64,000 nucleotides of DNA from Phytoseiulus persimilis (taxonomy: Eukaryota > Arthropoda > Arachnida > Mesostigmata > Phytoseiidae), in assembly GCA_037576195.1 (NCBI GenBank), contig CM075101.1, forward strand, positions 7,006,001-7,070,000, written 5' to 3'. Positions within the stretch are counted from its first letter, which is position 1, and each line of letters starts with the position of its first letter. The notes below the pieces were generated by a model. It saw nothing but the letters and a program-made list of their open reading frames with translations, was not told the DNA's origin and ran no database searches. Below, in pieces: positions 11,470 through 21,849 of the stretch. Made by a program: the position numbers and the translations under genes.

Positions 11470-14400
11470 ATCAATCTTTCCTCGACAATTGAACTATGCC
11501 GAGAATTGGACCATTTTCGGAACCTGGTCTGGTCATTGCACACCCTGTGTTTCCCATACCGTGCGAGCTACGTTGGAGTAGACCCTGGCGGGAGATGAAG
11601 CTTTATTTTTCCTCATCGAGCTGTGGAAAGATTTTCGCACGTGAAAAAACACAATGAGCGCCTCCTCGTCCGTTTCTATCAGAAGATTATATGACCCTCC
11701 GCCTCTTGATGAATCAGATCGCGAATCAGATCTTCAACCAACGGCTGAAGCTTCAGTGTGCCACATCTTCCAATCTTCCAATGCTTGATTTTCCCCGAGC
11801 TTAGCTACTTGAAAAGCCAGAAGCATTCGGGAAGAAAGAGCTCAATCAAACTCCCCCCTCCCCCCGAGAGGAGAAAGACGAGAATCCAATCAGGGATTCT
11901 GTCTGAAAGAAACTGAGCTGATGAGTCAACTGACAATATGCTTGCTCTGTAGTCCATGGTCACATCACGGCTTCGAAGATGTGCCCCTCTTCGAGAAACC
12001 ATGAAGAGTCTGGAGCGGTAGGAGTGTCAGTTCTCTTGGTTGGCCGGTGACGACTCTGAATGATTCCGCGAGGAACTCTGAGCGCGAGCAGAGTCAAGGC
12101 CTGCAAGGATCCTCCGTAAAATATTCACCCAGAAACTTTCTGATGCGATTGCCGATCGAGAACAAGGAGTTTTGGCGGTGGTCGATTGTTTAATTTGACT
12201 TGCGGCCGATGGAGACGGCAATCCAGAGAAACGCACAATTTCACACAGAGGCCGCAAGGCAGACTCCATTGCTCTGAAATCGAGCCTCCGCTGAGAGTTT
12301 TGATCTCGGACTCGAAACACACGATGCAGAGCACCTGAAAAGCAGCATAGAGTTCCGGTATGAATGCCCTGCAGGAGCAGATTTCAGTGCTCGTTGTGAT
12401 CTGTTGTATGTTGATGTTCACCGAAAATCCGAGCTACTCGCCAGGGAGAAACTTCGAACTGTATTTTGCGCAGATTCAAGCTCAATTTTTATTGAAGAAA
12501 ACGTTGCATGAACGATCCTTATCTGAATCGGGACATATGGTATGGTCACAAAGAAATGTCTCCGAGTATCTCCGGCCGGAAATCTGAGTATTCAGCACTG
12601 AACGAATCAGGACGACGATCCGCAGAAAATTGAGAGGATGACATGCAGGGTTTAGGGAGCGAACGCTGATTAGCGATCGAGCTCCGAACTAATCTTCCCC
12701 CGAATCCTTTAGAATCCGCTCCTTGGTTCTCCTGGCGGGGGGCCATAACCGTGTTGCGGAGCACCGCCGGCAGTTTCGAATGGGGACCGAATGACCGATT
12801 GACAGTGCAAGCCCTGTGGTCCAGATTTGATGGCGGTCCGAGCCGTGTAGATGCTTACTACTCGATGTTCACCAAATTTGGTTCGTTATGGGCGCTTCGC
12901 AGCAATGAAGCCGCAATAAGTATTTGCTCATCGACGAATGAATCATGAATAAGAGGCTCGGCTCTACAGTATACGCTCCTCTAGAAACTGAGACCGATGT
13001 TTACGGGGAGGAAATCTGCAGATGAAGCTTGTCGTCTCGCCGACTCCTGAGACCTCCATGAGAATCCCGTACTCTCGGTGGCGTATCTGAGGGAGCAGGT
13101 TGAGAGCGAAACTCGGCTCGGGCGCCGGCTTCGGGGGTTCCAGAATCAACATTCAAAGACTCACCGCAGGAATATGTATGAGAAGCCCAAGCTCATTCTC
13201 TTACTTGGATGACTCATCGGTTCTCATAAAAACGGACAACCTCTCATGATCTGCGCTCCAAGGGAACCAGGAATTTTTCCACGTCGACTTCATAGAACTT
13301 TCATTCCGTGAAAATCGGTACAGGACTCGATCGGGGAAGCGAGGGAACATGCTGCGTCTTCCCATCTACCCCGGTGGTGCTTGCAGCCACTCAATCGCAC
13401 GGCTCAACTGCTTAGATATTCACAGGAATTCCGAGCCAGAAGGCGTTGAAGCCTCTTAAAAGCCGTTCAAAAGCGCGATTCATTCGTTTACCACCATAAC
13501 AAGCAACAAATATATTCACGTCTCGATGATAACTCCGAAAAACGGTACTTCTCAACGATTTTCCCAATTTCAACGACGGTGGAAGGCCGTGAATACACGT
13601 TCGCGATAAGTTATTGTTGTCGCCAGGAACGAATGAGGAAATCCATCTCATGTACTCTAGGGGATGTATAGATTTATAGATAGATAGAAATCAATTGACT
13701 TGTGGTTGTTGAGCGAGTTATTCACACAGCTAAACAAAGTAGGGTTACAACCAAAGTTCGCATGACCGGACGCGGTTTCTCAGGGGACCTGTACCGAACC
13801 AATATCGGAAAAACAATAAAGAGCAGTTCTAGATGTTCGAGGGCATATACTCAACTCGAATGCAGCAGACCTCACCCCAGGCTTAGGGAGCCTGAAGTTG
13901 TTCCTGTCGAAATCGAAACTCACTGTTCCAAGCCCCGCCAGTCTCGAGCAGCGCGTCGTTAATGTGGCGAGTAAATAGATTTTATTGCTTCACTGTGGAG
14001 TCTGGGAGGCCTGGCGCCGGGTGGGGGAAGTCATGTGCCCCCAGTGGCGAGCCTTCTAGAAAATGAATTATTTTAGCGGAAGCTCGCTCCACAGGCTTCA
14101 GCACGATCCGCGTCTGCATGCCCTCGGTGCAAACGCGAAACATCGAATAGAAGACGCTGAAGAAGGGTACCCAGTGAATTGAGAATCTTTCATCACATTC
14201 CTCCACGCACTCAGGCGGAAACTCGATCTGTCCATCAGAGGCGTTTTCTTGTCACTATTCATCTTGCGAGGGTTGTTCAGGTGAAATGTTTGTTAGCTTT
14301 GTCGAGCTATATCCGTAAGGAAAAAATAGGACCAACTTTGTGTTCGGGTCCCACTCAAAAAATTCCTCTGTTTCGTCAAATTCAGTTGATTCCCACTCAC

Positions 14401-15230
14401 CCGCTAGAGTGCGAATATTTTTTCTCAAATGTAGATAATGAAACTCGGATGTAGAGATTGAAGGGACCAAGGGTAATGTTTGAAAGATGGCGCCAGAGAA
14501 TGGAGAATTTCTCTATTGGCGGCTGACGATTTCTTCTTAGTCCGGCAACAATCGTTCTGGTTTTGTGAGTTGCCACAATCACTAGCCGAGCATTCAACGA
14601 GTCAAGTCATCAAAATCGAAAAGAATTCTCACACCTCGTAATATTCGGACGATTTGTCGACTCTGGGACGGGCTAGAAGGCTGATTTTTCTTCCAAAATG
14701 TAGGTGCATAACCCCTCCACTAGTTGAACAAAATCGACCGAAATCTAAGCGTAAGCAGTGTTCCAGAAATCACACTCAAGCAGGATTTTTCGCTGTTTCC
14801 ATCTCTTCAGTGATATTCTCTAGAGTTTCGGGTACGGCTCCGATATTTCGCTATCACTGAGAGACAACATTCAAAAGCTACATATCTGTAACAAAATCGA
14901 AATATGTAGACTCCATGAGGCAATATCAGCTGAGAATCTGCGAATTCAGATGGCGAGGCTCTGTGCTTGCCGGATGAAAGCGTTCGCTTGCGCAGGTGAC
15001 TTCAAATGTCGGGGTGCTGCCAGGTGGTAAACTTGTGTCTCCAGTCCCCAGAGAGTGGTTCTTCAACCAACAGAACGGACATCAGGGATTCGATAGTCCG
15101 GCTCCAGAAAGCATGGCCAAAGCGCTCCGCGAAATTTGGCACAATGACTCCCCTCAATCGATTGCGGCAAATAAGCATCTTTTCTAGCTATCGGATAGGT
15201 AATTTACGAAGTCTCGGATCAGCTTGATTT
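11470..15230. other. Intergenic; no gene recognised
   Basis: 3' flank of the receptor gene followed by sequence with only short, unremarkable frames. No AATAAA was spotted soon after the receptor stop. Confidence 0.4.
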
Positions 15231-15233
15231 TCG

Positions 15234-15239
15234 TTTATT
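15234..15239 (-). promoter_or_regulatory. Candidate poly(A) signal AATAAA for the folate enzyme gene
   Basis: TTTATT on the plus strand reads AATAAA on the minus strand, about 280 nt downstream of the stop at 15518. The position fits a 3' UTR end, but the hexamer is common by chance. Confidence 0.4.
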
Positions 15240-15517
15240 TAAATACGGAAATTGACACGGTGACAAGACGAATTCAACGTCGGATTTTTACAGGAGTGTG
15301 AGTGGGAAGAATATGACTGTTGAGGGATGCAACAAGCCACTTGGTTCCGGGCGTTCAAACTCGAAAACGGTCGAACCAGCTACGATACAATCAACGGAAA
15401 AGGTGCTGGCGCTTGTCATCGACGAGAAATCATATGCTATTTCGATATATACACGCGTAATTGGACTGAATGCGCAACGAGATATCGCGAAATTCTCAGA
15501 CTCGGATGCGGCGTCGT

Positions 15518-17245
15518 CTAGAACTGAAGATTGTTTCGCAGCGTTCCCAACAACTCTCGCTTCGCGGAAATGACGGTGTTCTTGATCAGCATGGCAACTG
15601 TCATCGGCCCGACGCCGCCGGGCACGGGGGTGATCCAAGATGCAACCTGTGGACACAAATTCCCTGATTTCAGAAAAAAATCGTTCGTGGAGGGCTTCAG
15701 TGCGATATCTGCTCCTCATAACGAATAGAGAGTTCTTACCTGTCTGACGTTGGCGTAGTCGACATCTCCAACGAGTCTCTGACCCTTGGGGTGAGTAGGA
15801 TCCTTTATGGCGTTGATACCACAATCGATGACGACAGCCTGGAATAGTCTTGGGTTCTAGAGCGACGCCAAATGAAGTGCGCGCACGCAATCTGGGATCA
15901 CTGATTCATCGGGCAGTAGTTTCTAGCCGCGCGACCTACCCCAGGGCGAACCCAGTCTTGCTTGACGAGGTGAGCACATCCGCAGGCGACCACGATAAGG
16001 TCGGCTTGACGACAGATTTCGTCTATTTTCTCTGTTTTCGAATGGCAGACGGTTACGGTGGCGTTGCAAGATAGAAGCAGCGCGGACATTGGAGCGCCTA
16101 CGATTTTCGATCTGTGAAACGAAAACGGCGATTGAGCGGATTGCCGAATGCTAGAAACCAAAACACAAGTCCTCGAACAATCCGTCGATAGGTCCACGTT
16201 TCAGGCTAGCCGTCGCATTAAATGGGATCTGTTCGCTCTCGGAGTCGGATACTGACGCTAGATGACATGTGGATTCAAAAACGCACCGTCCAATCATAAC
16301 GGCGTGTTTCCCGCAGAGATCCATTCCTGTTCTGAAGATGAGTTCAAGGCAGCCCCGAGGAGTGCAGGGAATGAAGAAGTTTTCCAATTCTCCGTGAGCA
16401 AGACGGCCAGCGTTCTCCGTGTGGATGCCGTCGACATCTTTCAATGGCGAAACCGCATTCGTCACCTGCATGAGGAGAATAGAACGGTCGTAATGGACGA
16501 GTGGGTCGGCTACATGTCTGGTGGCTTTAACGCCATCCAAGCTGGTCGTTTCCCTATATCGCTGCACAGCGCTCGCCCCCCGATGAGGGAATTGGCTGCT
16601 GTTTACGATGAGTCGTTCCGTGTTCTATTGGAAAGTATGCGAAGGGTTCGCTCATCTAGACGTTGCTTTACGATTGCTTCCCCAGCAGAGGGTCGTAAAC
16701 ACAATGCGGGAGTATCTCGCACAGTCCATTGAAGCGAAGCACGGGATGAGATGTTTTTTTGATTCAATGATTTCGTTGTCGATCTGAAGACATCGAACCT
16801 TTCCGGCGTCGATAGGATTGTCGCAATCCAAGGGCAATTGGACGATGATTCCGTGGACTCGAGGATCGGCGTTCAAGAGCTCTACGCCTCGAAGCAACTC
16901 GTTCTCGGCAACACTGCGAGGGAATTGAACGTGTTCTGTCTCAACTCCGACTTCAGCTGCGGCCTGGAATCCCATAACTCATGTGTGTGATCGTGTTCGG
17001 GGTAAAAATGCCACATTCGGAACCTTCTCCATCAAGGGTTCAATTCATTCGAAGAGATTATCATTATTGGTATTCACCTTGCATTTTGCGCGAATGTAAA
17101 CGTTGGAGTCCTCCCTGCCTCCGACCTGGATTATCACGAGCTTTGGCCGGAAACTCGGATGATTTTGTTTGATTTCAGATACTTCCCGTTGGAGGTCTGA
17201 CAGAACTTCTTTCGATATTTGAGTCCCAGAGAGAATTTTAGCCAT
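15518..17245 (-). CDS. methylenetetrahydrofolate dehydrogenase/cyclohydrolase (6 exons)
   Basis: Bifunctional FolD/MTHFD enzyme: NAD(P)-dependent oxidation of 5,10-methylene-THF to methenyl-THF, then hydrolysis to 10-formyl-THF. Exons on the minus strand, in order: 17245-17078, 16963-16799, 16465-16287, 16111-15940, 15838-15740, 15646-15518, totalling 303 residues with all phases matching. Seen: [17 protein letters not shown] with the catalytic YxxxK pair (Y50, K54); [27 protein letters not shown]; the Rossmann-type [25 protein letters not shown] near the end. Start at 17245 has A at -3 and G at +4. There is no mitochondrial presequence, so it resembles the cytosolic D/C domain of MTHFD1, but it stops soon after PGGVGPMT...AKR. 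The large formyl-THF synthetase domain of C1-THF synthase is absent downstream in the window. A minus-strand AATAAA lies about 280 nt past the stop. A spliced-on distal synthetase domain cannot be excluded. Confidence 0.94.
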
Positions 17246-18500
17246 TATGTCCTTCTGGAAGATGTTGGTCTTGCAGAATTACATTTCCATCTCGAAAACT
17301 GCTGAGGACTCCTTTCGATGTCATAACTTCGACTCGGAGCTTGGGGATGAGCAGAACTCGCGATAGGCAAGTAGGAAAATTACCTTTTTTCGTGTCTGGA
17401 TGTTGCTCGACGCAGCAAGTTTGGTTACCCAAAGACGATCCGCTTGGTTATGACAAGGGCCCGGACCTCTTTCCGTTTATGAATGTTTTGCTGCAGAGAT
17501 TTCTCTCTCATAGAAGATAAGATTCGCATCTCGGTTTGGCCTATCAGCGGTTATCACTCCGCCAGCTCTTATCCTCCTTATCGGCGACGATAATACCGTC
17601 CTGTTAGGCTCGACGGTGATGAAGAGTCGATAGAGATGGAGATTGCGATAGAGATAGTGAGTGAGATTTTCGAGTCGAATGCGTTTGATGATGCGCGCAT
17701 GCTTACCAAAGGAAGCACACTTCAGATGATGTCAAGATTCTTTTGTTGAGATAGGATCGTCCAGGAGTACTGTTTATTTGGACTGAGAGTCGAGCCGTGG
17801 CGAACCTTGACTCCGTCCATTCAAAGCTGACGTAGCGATGGTCGGTCGATTGCGGGCCATCATTCTCCGCATCGACGATCAACATGAAATCATTCTGGCC
17901 CACTGTACTTCCGATTCTCTGCCCCGACTTCATTCAGACCCTCTCGAAGACAACGGATACCCCCCGGACGAGAATGCCCCGAGATTCCGTTGCCGATCCT
18001 GGCTAACACACTATTTGAACTCTTCAGACACTCCAACGATTTCGTGCTATGACAGTAGGGAGGAACCTAGAAAACTCTATTGGAGCTCCTTTCCTCGCAA
18101 TCCACCAGCACTTCGTGATCTCGAAGTTTATTCACGCCAGGGTGTCGAAGTTCAAGATGAATGCATCAGCAGATCAACATTGGTTGAATCTAACTCTGAG
18201 ACATTAGATGGATGCTCGACACCGACTCGATATTTACAGGCTCTGTTGCGTGGTGAAGTACACGCTTTGTACACAGTGTAGAGCGGAATCCGTGCTTGTT
18301 GAATTTTATCACAATGTCTGCGGCTCCGTAGTTTCGGTGCTCCCGAATTGAAGAGGTCATTGCATGTGATGTGAGGAATCCAGGTTATACTTCGTCAGAT
18401 TTCTCTTCTCCTTCCTCGTCCACACGTTTCTCGGCCGTAGTCTTCTCCTGATGCAGAGTCTCTCGTAGATTTCTTGTGAAGTATGTATCATCGCACAAGC
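17246..18500. other. Intergenic; no gene recognised
   Basis: 5' flank of the folate enzyme gene. A 147-codon open frame (17838-18281, plus) has no recognisable domain and no homologous feel. Confidence 0.4.
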
Positions 18501-18507
18501 TGTAGAC

Positions 18508-18589
18508 CAGGGGTGGGCGATGTGCCGGCAGCCCGGATTTTCTGTGCCCGCCACTGTGCGTCCGGGCCGCAGCAAGTTGCGCACCCCTG
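18508..18589. mobile_element. 82-bp hAT-type MITE with 8-bp target duplication
   Basis: Begins CAGGGGTG and ends CACCCCTG (inverted ends), with a GC-rich interior. It is flanked by CTGTAGAC (18500-18507) and CTGCAGAC (18590-18597), an 8-bp duplication with one mismatch, the size used by hAT transposases. Too short to code. Confidence 0.85.
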
Positions 18590-18845
18590 CTGCAGACAAG
18601 CCTATTCCGAGTGGATTCATGGACTCCTAGCATTCTCTTGAGGCTGCCTTGTACGCATCCAGTTTGATGAGCTCTCTAGTGCCCAGGAGTCTCAATGTTA
18701 ACTGGGTTCCACAGTGGAAAATTGGCGATATTCCCAAGATCATTTTGTGAATCATAGGGTCTCCCCTCTGGGAGTGAAGAGAAAATTGAAGGAGCTCGTC
18801 GGCCGTCTCGTTCCTCTGTAGCCCAAGATTCGTCGCTGCAAAGAT

Positions 18846-20344
18846 GTTGGATATACGTCGTTGTCCCCCCTCAAGAATTGGAAATTAATGGTCACCAGAC
18901 TGTTCAACAAAGCTCTTGACACCGGCACGATCCCGAATACCTGGCGCGTCGCTCATGTTAAACCGATCTTCAAAGGCAAAGGCTCCCCTGAAGACGCAAG
19001 CAACTACAGATGTATCAGCCTGGCTTCCCACATCTATAGAGCGTTCACGAACACGCTGTCGAACCGCCTGACCCTACACTTACTGCCGAAGATCTCCCAG
19101 CATCAACATGGCTTCCTTCCGCATTGATCCTGCGAACAAGCGATCCAAGCCCTCATCGAATACACGGACTCAAACAAAGACCCCACCTTCGCAGTGTTCG
19201 TCGACTTCAAGGCCCCATTCGACAATGTTAGCAGAAGGAGACTTTTACAGACCGCAGCAGAGAAATTCGACATCAAAGGGAAGACCCTCACCATCCTTAG
19301 CTCGATACTCCAACCGACCGAACTCGTCATCGACCACGGAGCCGACCTCAGCAATCCGGTGATAAAATACAAAGGCGTCGCGCAGGGCGACTCAATATCC
19401 CCCCTGCTCTTCGTACTCTTCATCAATAGCCTGCTCGCCAGACTCGAACGAAGAAAAGTCGTCGTAAAAATGTATGCCGATGATCTTGTTATCGCCTCAG
19501 ACAACGTAGATGAGTTGCAGAAAACACTGTCAGCTCTCTCAATCTGGTGCGACGAAAACGAAATGGTCATCAACACAGGAACGACCAAAGCCCTGGAACT
19601 CCGCAAAGCAGGAGCCATCGGGAAAACCAGGCTGTACATAAACAGAACCCCGATAGAATTCGTCCAAAGCTTCAAATACCTCGGGATCACGATGCAACCG
19701 GCACTCGGATTCGGTGACCATGTAGACCAACTCCTCACACGAACCGCAACGACGATCGTATGCCTCGGAAACCTACAAAAACTTTCCCTGACCACTGCCT
19801 TGAAAATATTCGGGAGATAAAGGTCATGCCCATCATCAGGTATGGAATGGACTGCATCTGCACCAAACTCGCCAAAAGTAGTCTTAAAAACCTTGACAGA
19901 TGCAAACTCCTGTTCCTCAAATCAACCCTTGGAGTGAGCAAGCACACATCGAACACCTTCGTCCTAGCACTGACGAAGGAGAAGACCCTATGTGAAAGTC
20001 TGAAAGAGCTGGGATACAGCTTCAGCGAATCCGCGTGGAGGGAATACACGGAAGATCTCGAACGCAAAAGAGCCGAGTTCGACATAGACGAGTTCACCGA
20101 GGGACCAGCGTTCTGCGGGGAAGGGTGGAAACTCGCGAATAGGAAAAACCGAGCCTTCATATGCCGAGCTACTTACCATGGCTTCCTCCACAAAATCTGT
20201 ACAGAAGAGTACTTGTACGTAGAACGCAATGAGCAATGTATCTGTAAATACTGCGGCGAAAACAGAATTACCCGCCATCACATCCTAAAATGCACATACT
20301 TTGAGGACAGAGCGATCAACGAGATCGCTGAAGAGCTACTATGA
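18846..20344 (+). mobile_element. 5'-truncated non-LTR retrotransposon (LINE), one stop and one frameshift
   Basis: Encodes reverse transcriptase from the early palm region to the C terminus. Seen: IPNTWRVAHVKPIFKGKG with NYRCISL, VFVDFKAPFDNV, GVAQGDSISPLLF, the catalytic YADD at 19473-19484, FKYLGITM, and a C-terminal zinc knuckle CKYCGENRITRHHILKC. Only two lesions interrupt it: an in-frame TGA at 19125-19127, and a frame change near 19810 where the frame ending at 19820 is continued by the one running to 20344. No endonuclease is present, so it is 5'-truncated. The clade is uncertain (it differs from the R1-like copies nearby). Confidence 0.9.
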
Positions 20345-20375
20345 ACTGCGGAAAATCCGCGAAGAAATCGCTATT

Positions 20376-20735
20376 AATGGTCAGATCGGTCTCGGAATCA
20401 CCCCTCCAGAGCTGGAAAGTGATGGTCAACTTGGTCTCGGAATCACCTCTCCAGAGTTGGAAAGTAATGGTCAGATTGGTCCCGGGATCACCCCTCCAGA
20501 GCTGGAAAGTAATGGTCAGATTGGTCCCGGGATCACCCCTCCAGAGCTGGAAAGTAATGGTCAGGTTGGTCTCGGAATCACCCCTCCACGTTTTGAAAAG
20601 TATACTCAGATCGGTTCCGGAATCACCCCTCCAGCTCTCGAAAAGTATGGTCAGACTGGTACCGGGATCACCTCCTCAGACTCGGAAGAGTATGTTGAGA
20701 TTGGTCCCGGAATCACCCCCTTATCTTCCAGGAAA
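20376..20735 (+). repeat. 45-bp minisatellite, eight tandem units
   Basis: Exactly eight 45-bp units (starts at 20376, 20421, 20466, 20511, 20556, 20601, 20646, 20691), e.g. AATGGTCAGATTGGTCCCGG followed by GATCACCCCTCCAGAGCTGG. The period is a multiple of three, so long frames run through it by default; units read N-G-Q-I-G-P-G-I-T-P-P-E-L-E-S. Starts 32 nt after the LINE stop. The last three units diverge and resemble the second locus at 57 kb. Confidence 0.95.
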
Positions 20736-21015
20736 AGTGTGGACAAACTGACAAACTTACAAACTGACGAACTGACAGACTAAGCCGATTATATATAGTA
20801 AGGATCGTAAACTCCTTTGAGCAGTGGGCCGCGGTTCCGCCATTTCGATACGACTTGAGCTCACTGATCAAGCTCGCACGAGTTCCCGAATACCGCCGGG
20901 AGAGAGTTCGATCCGGTGCCTCCGAAAATACTTACAAATACGACTTTGGAATACGAAGTGCTTGTCGATCTTCGCTCTCGGAAAGAGCGTCCATTGGTCA
21001 AGGTGAACTCACATA

Positions 21016-21325
21016 CAGTACAACCTCGAATATTTCAACTAATTGATGCAAAAAAAAGTTGAAATAATCGAAAGTTGAAATGATCGAGAGATGACAAAAT
21101 CACCCACATTCTTGGACTCCGCAGCCGATTCTGGGGGTGGCAGTCCGAGTTCGAACGCTAAGCGATCCAGAATCATACGAGATATATTGACGATGGAAGA
21201 TTCTGAACTATGGATTCATCTTCCACATTAAAATACGCTTCCGCTCGACATCCTTCGGCCTGTTCCGCAGAGTTGAAATAATCGAGGTTGAAATGCGAAA
21301 GGTTGAAATAATCGAGGTTGTACTG
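21016..21325. mobile_element. 310-bp pogo-like MITE with TA target duplication
   Basis: Left end CAGTACAACCTCGAATATTT and right end the reverse complement with one or two differences (terminal inverted repeat about 25 bp). It is flanked by TA on both sides (21014-21015 and 21326-21327). The sequence GTTGAAATAATCGA recurs inside near both ends. No coding capacity. Confidence 0.88.
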
Positions 21326-21849
21326 TATGTAGATTTTGTGCAACACAGGAAACTTGTGAAAAAGAGGGACACCAAAAAACCGCCTCGAAATATAGCCCCT
21401 ATGGCCACCATGCACACTGCTGAAGTATCTCCGAGGTCGAAGTGGTACTTCATACTCACATAGGTAAAAGTACTGAGTCGACGAGACTCGTAGGCTATCG
21501 TGGGCACCCGTGAGGGTCGCGTGGACAGTCTCGGATACTCGTAGACGTCACATCGACCCCGAATTCACGCACATGGAAAATAATGTGATGCACAAAAAGC
21601 GTTCTGCGCCAGCTGAGAAGTAAACGGACACTCGGCGTACTCATCAACATCTGAATACCGATCGATCGTTCAAACAATGCGAGAACGATCGCGGAACGAA
21701 GAGCAGCAGATTGAAAGCACCGAAAACCAATGAAAACACTCGGAGAACACAGTAGAACAGCGGCACGAACGAACACCAAGGAACAACGGGAGGATCGATC
21801 CTGAAAAATGTATCACGGTCCGGAAGGAGGTGAAGAGCAGCGCAAGCTT

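Noticed and set aside
20301..20783. 160-codon 'repeat protein' over the 45-bp array
   Set aside because: A 45-bp period keeps several frames open automatically; no independent start, splice or homology evidence for translation.
21136..21172. B-box-like AGTTCGAACGC suggesting a tRNA or SINE
   Set aside because: Lies inside the pogo-like MITE and has no A box or cloverleaf.
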